From the NCBI RefSeq assembly GCF_000003605.2, contig NW_003137823.1:776044-821786 (forward strand): a stretch of DNA of 45,743 nt, in the 5' to 3' direction. Of this stretch, positions 24,715 to 37,000 are shown in pieces. Every line of letters starts with the position of its first letter. Positions within the stretch are counted from its first letter, which is position 1. The notes under the pieces were generated by a model. The model was not told the DNA's origin. It was given only the letters and a program-made list of their open reading frames with translations, and did no database searches. The position numbers were made by a program, and so were the translations under genes. This DNA comes from Saccoglossus kowalevskii. Its lineage: Eukaryota; Hemichordata; Enteropneusta; Harrimaniidae.

Positions 24715-25262
24715 GAAAACCGAGTGTCTGATGGCTTGGTATTGTGCATATAGATACTAAAGGTCAACCTCTCTGAGATTTGTTCATTTCATGATATCTC
24801 CAAAATTCCCTAATTTTGATGAATATTTTTGGTAAAAAGTTAAATTTTCGATTTCTTGTTGAAAAGTCTGATGGCTTTGATATCATGCATATAGATACTA
24901 AAGGTCGACCTCTCTGTGATTTGTTAATTTCTTCAAAATTCTTCAATTTTGATTTGTGACTTCAAGATAAAAACCGTAAATCCGATTGCTTTGATATCAT
25001 ACATATAGATATCTAAGATGGAACTTTCAGATATGTTCATTTCATGATATCTTTTCAAATTTTGATGAATATTTCTGGAAAGTGATATTTTCAACTTCTT
25101 GTTGAAAACTGTTTGATGACTTAATATACATATATTATACATATAGATACCTCAGGTGAGCAGATTAGTTTATTTTATGATAATATCTTCAATTCTCTAA
25201 TTGATGTGTGCTAACCACAAAGCTATCTCAGCCAGAAGCTGCTTGTTTCCACTTGCTAGTGA
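24715..25262 (+). repeat. Dispersed monomer repeat (AACCGCAAGTC family), copy 2
   Basis: Four degenerate tandem monomers of roughly 120-150 bp share GAAAA(C)..., GCTTTGATATCATGCATATAG and TTGTTCATTTCATGATATC. The copy ends AGCTATCTCAGCCAGAAGCTGC, the same ending as at 13360-13390. It stops right beside the 50-N gap, which suggests that the repeat caused the assembly break. Small minus-strand frames follow the monomers and are not genes. Confidence 0.75.
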
Positions 25263-25263
25263 T

Positions 25264-25313
25264 NNNNNNNNNNNNNNNNNNNNNNNNNNNNNNNNNNNNN
25301 NNNNNNNNNNNNN
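25264..25313. other. Assembly gap (50 N)
   Basis: Exactly 50 unknown bases, probably a placeholder of arbitrary size. The left flank is the end of a tandem-monomer repeat. Confidence 1.
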
Positions 25314-26739
25314 AGTGCGTGCCACACTTTTTTTTCCAGAAATTTAATAAATGAAAAATAAAATCATAAATCTAATGCCAATCAGAATAAAAATTGACCT
25401 GAAGAGTAGTAGTACCGGTATTAGTCTCAAGACTAGGCTGTTTGACTATTTAAACATTAAGAGCCCGGATGCAAGTTTTGATTGCACAACCTGTATTGTA
25501 CACATCCATGATTTGTTTACTGCATATAAAATGCAATAGATTATCCAGCTTTGAGAAGTATATTTTAAATTAAAAAAAAAAGCTTTACAAATTGCAATGC
25601 AAGAAAGCAATTTTTTGCAAAGAAAAGTAGTTTAGTAAACTACCCGTAGTTGCTATGAGATGACTAGCTGGAATGGTTATGCAAGTCATGAATAGGCAGC
25701 TCCTAATAAAATTGACACAAGATAAAAAGTTATCTGCTATAATTAAGAAATAAGTGATGCAATAACTTGAACATGTTGTCATGATGACCACCATCATTCA
25801 ATATGGGTTCCATTCATTGTATGCAAGTTTGTTTACAGGAACAGATGTGCACATGTTTAAATTTCACACAAACAATGTATTTTACACATGTTGTATACAA
25901 GTTCCTGCATTGAACAGGAAATGGTGATGACTGTCACACTTTTACATAATATTTATACTTCAGTCAGCTTTTCTTGTGAAATTCTGATACTTTGATGGGG
26001 AACTTTACAATGAAAATAAACATTGTTAGCAGATTTCAGAATGCAAATCATATTTCATAGCAATATATCTGCTCGGAGTCCCCGTGGGGGGGTGTATGGA
26101 TATTTTGAATCGAGTCTATGCAAATTTGGGTAGCAGCCTCCAGTCTGTTCAAATTCTTGTATGGTTTCAGTAAGTTTTTTTTTAACTCTTTGACATCTAC
26201 CCATGTCACAAACATTTCACAAAATCAATCTGCATATTTGTTTTTAATATTTTTTTATCAGAACCTATAGACATTGTGGAATTATGTCTATTTGATCCAA
26301 GCCTGGTTTCCTTCCTATTTTTAGGTCCTTCAACCCTCTCCACACGAGTCTGCAATGTTGTCTTGATTTTGCTCTTACAATCAGTGGGTGATGTTGATTG
26401 GTTAAATATAGTATGCTAATATCCCAAACAGTAGATGACAGTTGTACTCCACTTACATTGTATCAACTTATAGTTGCCACAGGTGTGACTGTTCCTTCTT
26501 TCATCACATATGGTTAATGAGCAAATTTGAGACAATGTTTCCAAACCAGTATGAAGAAGACCTACGAAATAATCCATAATTAAGTGTACAAAATGACAGC
26601 GATCAACGAATAAATGTTATGCAGTTTCTCACTTTAGTACAATTTTATACAAGAACAAAAATATAGGAATAATCAACCATTAAATTCTGGAGTTGTCAAT
26701 GCGAGTTGTAGCAATAAAGACAAATAAACTTTGTTCATA
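25314..26739. other. Intergenic stretch, no gene recognised
   Basis: No coding evidence. At 26077-26095, GGAGTCCCCGTGGGGGGG recalls the hairpin terminus of the modular repeat but lacks the rest of it. Confidence 0.45.
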
Positions 26740-26909
26740 AATTTTGACATCTCACTTTAATTTTTGGTCATAAGACACTATTGTAGGGTGTCTGGTCAAA
26801 ACTTTCTATTCTGTATATAAATTGTTTACTTTTATTATATACATTTATTGTATTTTCAACTAAGATCCCACTTCGGGATACGGTTTCAATAAAGATTATT
26901 ATTATTACA
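26740..26909 (+). mobile_element. Probable 3' end of a non-LTR retrotransposon
   Basis: The segment ends with a small hairpin (ATCCC-ACTTC-GGGAT), then CAATAAAGATTATTATTATTAC: a poly(A)-like signal followed by an ATT microsatellite. Such tails are typical of several LINE clades in marine invertebrates. No coding sequence of the element is visible, so this would be a strongly 5'-truncated copy. The left boundary is a guess. Confidence 0.5.
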
Positions 26910-27777
26910 TGAATGCCCATGTTTATATTTATGTAACTGTTGTTTACACTTCATTGACTTGAAATACACACAAGTGGATCTGTTGAGCCATTTGACTCCC
27001 ATTATCAACAATTGTTACAACACTAAAGCTGTAATTCAAAAGCAGCAAGGAGTATCATATTCCAAATTACATGCCTATAATTTTAGAAATATTTGCAGCA
27101 ATATTTTGGCAGGAAATAATGTTGCTATTAAACTCTGTGATAAAACAGAAAAAAAAAATTGCCATCAAAATCATGCATTGATTTCATGAAAATTTATAGT
27201 TAACACAAAAGTGTATTTAACTTTGTGTCAAGCAGATAAGAGGTAGTAGGATTGGCGTGAATATAGAATACTGAACAACGTGTCATTGCCACTAAACTCA
27301 ACTGTATATTCTTGGTATACATTTTGTTGAACCCAATCTAATTACAGTGAATGCATGAATTATTCACTGGTTTTTAATTTTACTATTTCTGTTGATAAGA
27401 GAAATCCACTAAAATAAATCCATGTATACATACAAAATAACAATAGAACTCATTGTAACCCAGTGAAATTGCTCAAAACATCAAAATAGTAAAAATAAAT
27501 GGTTTTACAGTACTTCATGAATAATAAATTTGGACATTTTTATATGATAGTGATACAATTATATTTCGCATTTACGAATATAATTCAGTAAATAAACTGA
27601 ACATTATCATAGAAGAGAATGGCCACACATGGCCTCAAAATAAACCTTTCTATATTTGGTTCATTTTGCAGCTTTTCAGCACATACCGTAAAACACATTG
27701 GAATCGGGTGTAATTGCAGAAAATTATTTAGTGTTTATAATGTTCAATGTAATGGTAAGTTCTCATGACAGACATTG
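26910..27777. other. Intergenic stretch and MOSPD2 3' untranslated region (minus strand)
   Basis: The right part should be MOSPD2 3'UTR. A minus-strand AATAAA (TTTATT on plus) lies at 26844-26849, inside the LINE-like tail. Closer signals were not obvious. The piece CCCAGTGAAATTGCTCAAAA...AAATGGTTTTACA (27458-27513) recurs at about 29507-29545 in MOSPD2 intron 13, so it is a small dispersed repeat. Confidence 0.45.
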
Positions 27778-28017
27778 TCATGGTCCACTAAGTCCCATTG
27801 TCACAGTTGGATCAGACATGATATTCTCAGTGTGTGTGGTTGATGTTCCTTGGCTCTGACATCGTCTGCCGTCTGGCACCGTACCAGAATATCGTAAATA
27901 GTAGTAAATTGCACACATGAAGAGAATAAAACCAGACACAAAGAAAAACTTGAGTAGTTTAAGTATACTTGATAAGCTCTCTTTAATTCTCTCGTTATGG
28001 TCTACAAGTTTTTCCAG
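27778..28017 (-). CDS. MOSPD2: MOSPD2 exon 16: coiled coil, membrane anchor, C-terminal tail
   Basis: Acceptor TTCTTTTCAG precedes 28017; phase 0. It encodes LEKLVDHNERIKESL (end of the coiled coil), then FFFVSGFILFMCAIYYYL, the tail-anchor membrane segment, then a 38-residue Ser/Thr-rich tail ending in GLSGP and a stop. Human MOSPD2 ends only a few residues after its anchor, so this tail is an extension. Confidence 0.93.
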   Translation of the reverse strand: MEKLVDHNERIKESLSSILKLLKFFFVSGFILFMCAIYYYLRYSGTVPDGRRCQSQGTSTTHTENIMSDPTVTMGLSGP

Positions 28018-31000
28018 CTGAAAAGAATTAAACAAGGTCATTCATTAACTCATTAGAGGTATGAATCATAATACTTGCTTAGGTGTCAATCATCATGCAG
28101 CACTCATTCAAATTTCATTAAAACTAACAATGTATGTTACACATGTTGTAGACATCGTATGGGAGCCATATCGAACATGATGTGGTGCAATGACTATGGC
28201 ACTGTCATTGGGACAACATTTTCCAAATTTTCTATAATTTCTGTTTTAATTTTAAACCAAATAGATTTTCATGTTGTATGCAGGTCCGGATTAAGTTTTT
28301 GGAAAGAATAAGAAAAACTTTTTGTGGGTTTATTTTGTGAGAGGAGTAAAATGGTTAGAGGAGAAATTATATTAATACTTTGATATTTACGTGGCGATGA
28401 TATACAAGGTAAATTTCAATGGTTAAGTGAATCAAAGCATATTGAAAAGAAGACATTAGTTCACTGTCTGTCATACTTGGTGATGGATACCATTATGCAT
28501 ATATTTATGATATGTTGATATTCCATAAAAATAAATAAGTAGTCTGGATAAAACAGTAAACTAAGACTTGATCGCTGCGATAACCAGCTGGTCACCTTGT
28601 TAGCAAGCACCATATCATCTCTATCAAATGAACACTATTCTAAGTCAGGTGTCTATTTAACGATTTACTTTACAAAAATAAAAGATTTTATTCACCTTCG
28701 AGGAAAGTTTTGTCACTTGTTGCTGTAAAGTCTCAACCTCTGTTTGTTTTTTCATGGCTATTTTATTGTCTATGGGCACCACTCGAAAAGAACAACGCAA
28801 CCTGTATGGAAGAATGAAGAGGAAAAAAATCAAGCCCTCTAGTTGTGAATTGCTGTAAACTTGCACATGTGATATTGTGCTTACTGGTGTACCAATCAAT
28901 GTGACAATAAGAGTCCCTTTTACCAAATATCAACAGGCGGACAATGCCCAATGAAAAAGGCAGGCATTGTGCTTGCACCCTAGTCTTAGTACTTCCGGAA
29001 AAGTGGTGAAAGAATAGATGGTGGCAAGGAGGCGCCCTCTAGTGATAAATTACTGTTTAGAATAGATGCGTAAAAATAAGGTGCCCTCTAGTGGCGAGTT
29101 GTTATTCTGAATAGATGGATGAAAGGAAATCCATTCTAAATATAGAGTAAAATATCCTGTAATTAAATAGATTAGTAGTGTAACCTGGTAAGTCATGTGA
29201 CAAAGACATGTTATTCTTCAATATTCTGGATTACCTGTGTTCTACCATACTTGAAGATGGTATTTTTTTCCATAGTGACTGCAATTCACTTTGTGTTTTT
29301 GGAGAGTTCTGTACTTGAGTTGATAAAATTAAAAACTTTTCTCTACGAACCGTATACTCATGACCTGTGAAAAACAAAAGAGCATTAATTACGTCATGAT
29401 GCATGATGCCACAGTGACATGTGAAACCTTTATTGATATTTACATAATGTGCTGTATAGAAGGTTATTACAATATGTTTCCTTGCAATGTTTGTGCAACC
29501 TAAAACCCAGTGAAATTGCTCAAAAGATAAATAAATGGTTTTACATAAAATGTTGATACATTGTAATATTGTAACTTTGGGAGATACAATGACAGATACA
29601 TAATAATAACTAATACTCCTTCTTGCATTTCCTTGGGTATTGCATGCATTTAGCTTCTTGAATAGTAGCAAACATCATCTTACAAACATCAATAATGTTA
29701 TATTTGTATTGTAGTAAACAAGTCATGATGTCACCAGTATCACCTCATTGTCTACCATTGATGGATGGTAATTTGTCTCACTCCACCCTACTAATATTCT
29801 ACTAAAATTCGATACTAATATGTTGCTTAGATGCACACTACTGTACATTCTATTTCTATGGACTGTGCACAAACTGCTGTGAAAAGCTGAAGTCAACACA
29901 AACTCAACTTTGAAGTAATCCTGAACAACCAAATTGATATGTATTACACATGTAGGGGTAATCTTGTTACACTGTTCAGGAGAGTCTCAACAACTAGCCC
30001 AAAATATCATTTCCTGAAAGTTTTCAGTTATATTGATGGTTGCCAGGTAGTGAAAATGCCCGGATGGCTGCCCCAAGAGTAGACTGAACATTATCAAACT
30101 ATGTGTGTGTGTGTGTTTTACCTGACTGAAGACTGACATGCACATCATTAGATTTTCCAGGTGCTATAGTGCCTGCACTGGGTTTCACTCGGAATACCTC
30201 AGGGGCTGTCGTCTTCACCTGAAAACAATCTCAGCAATTAGAATCAATAATATAATCTGTATGGGAGTTTTATTTCATGGAGAAATTACGAGTGTGTGAA
30301 AAACATGTTTGAAATAAATTGACAATACTTTACATTAATTAATTAAGGTACACAAATATTTCAACAATCATTCTGTCTCTGTTACTGAGACTGAGATTTT
30401 ACACTATTTGCAGTCGACTTATTCAACTATGTTGAGTTTATACAAACCTTGAATGCAACAAGTCCTTGTGTGTTATTACATAAAGATATAACAGAGTGGG
30501 CTTCCTTGTTGTGTTCGGTAGCAATGAACTCTAAATCTTCTGCAGGGCTGTGATCAAGAAATCAAATATAAACAAATCATGAAAGCATGAAATTTATTAA
30601 ATATTTATAATTAATTAATACAGATGACCCTCATGGTTCGTTCAAATCTTAAGATGAAAGTTTCATTGGCTATAGAAGATATTTGGTTAAGTCTATTACC
30701 CGGGAGACGTTATGGGATTCCTTCAATTATTGGTTGATTTAATACTCAGTATGTTACAAATATTGTATATGTGCCATGTGCAGCTGTTTAGACAAGTTTG
30801 TAAGTTGACATCTAAACATTTATCCATTAACTTATCCTATGTATGAATTGATAAAATACACATTATTTGTAATCAAATGTCAGTAAGAAACATCAAATAT
30901 TGGAAAACCATATCTTTGATTTGCACCAATTTACTAGCATGCACACAAAAGATACTATATACATGCAGAATGCAAAGGCTGGGACATTGTTATTCAGCAG

Positions 31001-34000
31001 GTTGTATTCAACCGTATTTTGAAATTGATAAAACATTAATAATAAATATTTTATACATGTATATTAAACAAGCCATGCATGGCACAGTCCCTGTTAGTTA
31101 TCAAATTTAAGATATAAAGTTTTGTTTATAGTAATATAGCTGGAATATAAACATGTCAGGATCTGATCGTCAAACAAGTATCGAGAGATATTGCTCTGGA
31201 ACAGCATTAATTAAAACAAAATCAGCCATTTTGAATACATCATGGTTACTAAAAGAGACGATTAGGAAATGCTTTTGTTAAAAGGTGTGAATCTGCCTAA
31301 TCCCTCAAGGATGCGTGTCGCGCTGTGTACGCCATTGCTTGAGATTTCAAGGCCCACCATTTTGTTTGACTTGATGTCCCGCGAATTTGAAATTTTCAGC
31401 TTGTTTTTGATATAATATCCATGTTTAGTGCTCAAGCTCTACGAAAAAATACACGTACATTTCGAATGAGTACTCTTTGTGACTGTGATAACATTCTGAA
31501 TCGAGAATCGTCATTTATCGTTTTCACTGGGTCGCGGAAGAAAAAGTGACAAAAATTCTAACCCCTAAGTCATTATTTTAAAATACATTATATTATAAAA
31601 AATACAACCAAATGAATTTTTAGTATACTACTGTGTGTACTTATGACGGTTGTATGCGATTTAGGGGCTTATTAGAGTACATTTTGCTTTCGCGTCACTG
31701 TATCCGCCATTTTGTTTAAAGTCTTAACACTTTTTTTGTAGACGCCGTAGAAATCGTTTAAAAGGTATTCAACATTTTCCGCCAGTTTCATAAAATGCCT
31801 GTTGAATTGTTCTTGTCTGTCCTTGTTTCAATTTTTTGTCAAATTTTTCATGTTGCAATATTCAGCGTGCCGTTATATGCGGTTTTAGTCAACGTTACAA
31901 TTTTTTAACATATTGAACTGTCGGTACAACTTTCTAGCAGTCTCTTCGCCAAATCAATTTTTCAAACCCTTTTTAACCGTTCTTAATTTCATTGGAACTG
32001 CCTGTTGTTGCATATTTGGTCTGCTTACATGCATTTTGTTGAGCATGGGCGGGTTATCTTATCGCATATTTTGTTTATTTCCAACAAAATGTATGTGGTA
32101 TCATTGCTCATGGCTGAAAAATAAACACTTGTATGGTTTCTTTGACGTCTTTTTTTCTGATCATGTTTTGTTGGTTTTTTTATTTCAGTTTTCTGTTGAT
32201 CTTGCTCTTTAGAAACGAAAATGCCATACACGACAGGCAAATGTGTAATGAGTTCAAACTGAGCGACAGGTTTTGTCAGGATTCACTGGAACAACTTACA
32301 TTTAGTATTACTGAAAGTATCGACACAGACACAATAAAATGGCGTGCAGTTGTTGAACTCATAAAAAATGATGTAATATTTTATGTTAATGATTTATCAC
32401 AGATTAGTACGTCTTTTGTTTAAAATGTTTACCCGCGACACGCATCCAATTAAAAGAACATGGTTTGTTTCCTAACCGTCTTTTTTAGTAACCGTGAATA
32501 CATGTATAATGAATATATAAAATTTGAACATAGTCAGTCAAAGCATGTCAGAGATATGGCTCTAGAAGCCTATTCATTAAAACAAAATGGCCACTAGTCA
32601 GTCATTCTGAATCTGATCTAAAAAATAAAATAACGTGCATCAGGAACCCATAATGTTTAATGTATGTACCAAGTTTGAACAAAATTCATTCATAAATGAC
32701 AGAAATGCTTGATATTTGATGATTTTTTAGCACAAAAATGACCACTATTCAACAATTTTTAATAGGATGACATGATGTATAATGAATATTTAAAATTTGA
32801 ACAGCAAGTCAGAGATATGACACTAGAACCACATTCATTAACACAAAATCAGGATTTTTTAGGGGTGGGCGCTTACCCGAGCACCCCCCTTGGAAAAGAG
32901 TGCAACTGATAATTTTAATTCACCTAGTGACAGATGGAGGGGGATATTACGTCTTTGAAAGTTTGAGGGAAAATATAATTACGAAATTAGGTGCATCGTC
33001 ATTGACTCTTACACTGAAGAAACAGAAATGGTCAAATATGCACATTTTATTACAATATTAATTACGTACCACCCAAATTTACGAGATTAAAAATATTTGA
33101 GTCTGTTGGAACACAAAGTCCAAATCTTCATCATTATCCCCACTGACGAATGTGTCGGATCGTACGCAAACTCCCGATGTAAAGCACTTTCCGCCATGAT
33201 GTATTTGCATTTGACCTGCATCAACGTTCTGACCTAATGAGTCAAGTCTGTTATTATCCAATCAAAATGCTGTGTAGTACTGAAGCAATTCTTCAGACAT
33301 TCTCAAAGACACTTGGGTAACGCAATGCGGAAGTGAATAATCGATGTCAAAGTACGATCTGTTGGAATTAATTTCGGCGAATAAACGACATGGTTTTTTT
33401 TAAAAAATGGCAACAAGCAATTTTTATTCGTAAACTGAATATGGCATGAAATATTTACCGCATTTCACTTTTATTAACAGGTCGAAGCATTAGTTTATGC
33501 ACGGTTACCATGGTCTACACATTCACAACATATTCACAGCGGTCGATATCCTGACTGTATCATGATATAAAAACGACTACCAGTATTCGTTAAGCAATGA
33601 TCAAAGACCAAGTTTTAAATTAGTGGCATTTTGAAGGGGTGGGCGCTTTGCCGAATGTGACCCCAAATATAAAAATTATGCAAAAGTAGGGGGTGGGCGC
33701 TTCACCGGGCATGGGCGCTAACGCGGTCGAGTACGGTACCAAGTTTGAACAAAATCCATCTGTAAACAGCAGAGAAATGCTTGATTTTGATGATTTTTCA
33801 GTACAAAAATGACCGCCATTCGGCCATCTGGAATCAGATCGTGGAACAAATTGATGTACATATGTATAATATTATGTTTGATGCATGTGTGAAGTTTGAT
33901 TGTGATTGGTCCAGGCATGTCTAAGATGCACAAGGGTCAAAACATAAGTCCCCGTTTTCAGACTGCGTTCGAACAGGGACTAAAAAATACATTCATGCCT

Positions 34001-37000
34001 TCATTGTATTCACTGTAACACCATCTGCCTTGCATCATGTTACTAAATAAAATGACAATACCATGACAAAATCCAGACAGGTACTGTTCCAATGGTTACC
34101 ATGACAAAATCCAGACAGGTACTGTCCCAATGGTTACCATGACAAAATCCACACAGACACTTTCCCAATGGTTACCATGACAAAATCCACACAGACACTG
34201 TCCCAATGGTTACCATGACAAAATCTACACAGACACTGTCCCAATGGTTACCATGACAAAATCCACACAGACACTGTCCCAATGGTTACCATGAAAAAAA
34301 CCACAGACACTGTCCCAATGGTTACCATGACAAAATCCACACAGACACTGTCCCAATGGTTACCATGACAAAATCCACACAGACACTGTCCCAATGGTTA
34401 CCATGACAAAATCCACACAGACACTGTCCCAATGGTTACCATGACAAAATCCACACAGACACTGTCCCAATGGTTACCATGACAAAATCTACACAGACAC
34501 TGTCCCAATGGTTACCATGACAAAATCCACACAGACACTGTCCCAATGGTTACCATGACAAAATCCACACAGACACTGTCCCAATGATTACCATGACAAA
34601 ATCCACACAGACACTGTCCCAATGGTTACCATGACAAAATCCACACAGACACTGACCCAATGGTTACCATGACAACATCCACACAGACACTGTCCCAATG
34701 GTTACCATGACAACATCCACACAGACACTGTCCCAATGGTTACCATGACAAAATCCACACAGACACTGTCCCAATGGTTACCATGAAAAAAACCACAGAC
34801 ACTGTCCCAATGGTTACCATGACAAAATCTTTGCATCTAATTTTCAAATTTATTATACTACAAATTGATTTAATTTTTGTGAAATTTTCATGAATCTGTG
34901 AAAATTGATAAATGGTACATGTATAGCAGTGAAAATTTCTCTGAGGTTCTAGAAGTGAAAATAAATGGTTTACATTATATGCATCGCCTATAAAAGAGGG
35001 TGGATCATGCATTTACCTTATCGTAAGATGTGCCCCCTTAGCACTGTCACCAACTCTTTTAGATCGCCTGGTTTTCAAAGGACTGGCAATATGGTGATTT
35101 AAGGCCTGCAAAAAAAATACCATAACATGTGGAACAATTGGTGATTATCCAGTTATCACATTGTCATCAGAAAATCACTTTCGTTATAGGAAAATCAAAA
35201 ATGAAAACTGGTCACATTGTTCAATAAAATATTATCATAGTACCTACAGTTCCCATGAAGAAATAAAGTTTTTAAAAAATAGTGTTAGCAGATACACATG
35301 TATTTGAAAAGCCAGTCCTATCAAAAACTACTCAGGTTTATTTGCTGACTTTAGATTTCAAACTTGTTTTTGTGTGGACAAATAATTATTCAAACCACCA
35401 AAGCTTATTAACTTCATGGAGGCATCAAAGACCATTGCCTTGATGACCAATTAGTATGCCTTGGTGCTCTTTGAGATTCTCTCTATAAATCTTGTGTGCC
35501 CTGAAATTGGGTGTCTTTTCAACTCCAAAGTTCAAGCTTTGAGACCTCTGATATTACAATGTATTATGTCTGATATTAAGAGCTTCAGTGATAGGCATGT
35601 ATAGGTGGACATCTAGTAGACAATCCAGGTCATTCGCTAGTTCTAGTTTTATGTCAAATTATGTACGTTGTATTAAGGAAAGAAGATTGGCCTTATCCAA
35701 TGTAACCTAAAGACTGATACAAAATCACTTACCAAGATAGCTTTCCTAGTCAGTGAGAAAGTAGAGAGGTGTTTGGTACCTTTTCACCACCAGATTTCCT
35801 TGTCCAAATTTGTCTGCACTTTTTTGCTAATATGCTTCAATATTTCTGTAAGTAAACCCTAATTTTTGAGCCAATAGAAAAAATTTGAGTCAATTTCCAG
35901 TTTTTACTGAAAAAAATTGGCTATTTTTGTCCCAATCTTCTGAAGGACTATTTTGTGAATTTGTGATGAAAGAGGGAACTGGTGGTAAAAAGGTTAATGC
36001 TAAATACAAACGTATACTCACTTCTTTAGTGTTAGAAGGTGAAGAAGATAAGACTTCTATATTATCAGCACTTTGACTTTTCACTATTGGTGGCCTCTCA
36101 GAATCCTCAGCAAAATGAACCTGAAATAGTTTTACCATGTCAAGTACATGTGATGGCAGTAGAATACATGCTACCATGAAAAAAAATGTTTTAATTAAAC
36201 TTTGATGAATAGTATTATTGGCACATAGCTCATACACTGTGAAGTACTTTATTTCAGCAAGAATTAAATTACCCTAAAAGGATTTTTTGCACGTTTTGTA
36301 TGCTGTTTATTTTCACTGATGAGTTGAATATATAATCATAGAGAAAAAGGTATATTCGTTAAATTTTATTTTCACTGAATCATCCTTTCAATTAAAATAG
36401 CCAAAATTTATTCCAAGCAAACATTTTACAGTACGAAATTTTCTCTGTCAGCATGCACTTACATACAATTTCTATGCTTAAATAAGTCATACCAATATTT
36501 TAGACAACGAAGATGATTTGGGGTTATATGCACTTCTAATATAGCAAATACAATATCAGGAATCTCTGGGGACAAATTGTGGCTGCTTAGAGAGTATACT
36601 AAAACAACTTTACTTCTCTCTGCAAACTGAGAAATTTTCTCAGCCCCACCTGCTATATATAGGCTTGATTCAATATTGACCACATGGTCTTTTAGGATTT
36701 CAGTAGAAAACAACGGACAAATCCAAATTGTACACAATGCGAGAATTACGCAAATACCTCTTTCCCATGCATGTATTCTGATATAATATATCTGTCACTA
36801 GTTTTTCTATTCTACAATGATTCTAGCATATATGATTACCACTCACCCTTCTCCTGACTGTCATCTCACCATTCATTCCACTCTCATTTCCTATGTGTGC
36901 TTCTGTAATTTTATTGGATATAACCGTTGTCTCTCCATCTTCTGTAGACTCTATTTCAGTTTCATCTTCATCAAATATTTCCATCATCTCTTGGTATTCT

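Larger units (their letters stand above)
31140..33981 (-). repeat. Hairpin-capped modular repeat, copy A, with two nested insertions
   Basis: The outermost right end is the 35-nt hairpin terminus at 33947-33981 (inverted relative to copy C). Monomers with CATTAATTAAAACAAAAT and ACCAAGTTTGAACAAAATCCAT match those at 37215-37768. Two unrelated elements interrupt it: 31241-32496 and about 32850-33735. The whole lies in the 4.5-kb MOSPD2 intron 11. The left boundary is approximate. Confidence 0.7.

Noticed and set aside
26077-26095. Another hairpin terminus (GGAGTCCCCGTGGGGGGG)
   Set aside because: Only the first eight bases match and neither arm nor monomer follows.
31913-32423. Open frames inside the nested TIR element as a transposase
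   Set aside because: They are about 100 codons, hydrophobic or unremarkable, and show no catalytic motif. The element is better seen as non-autonomous.
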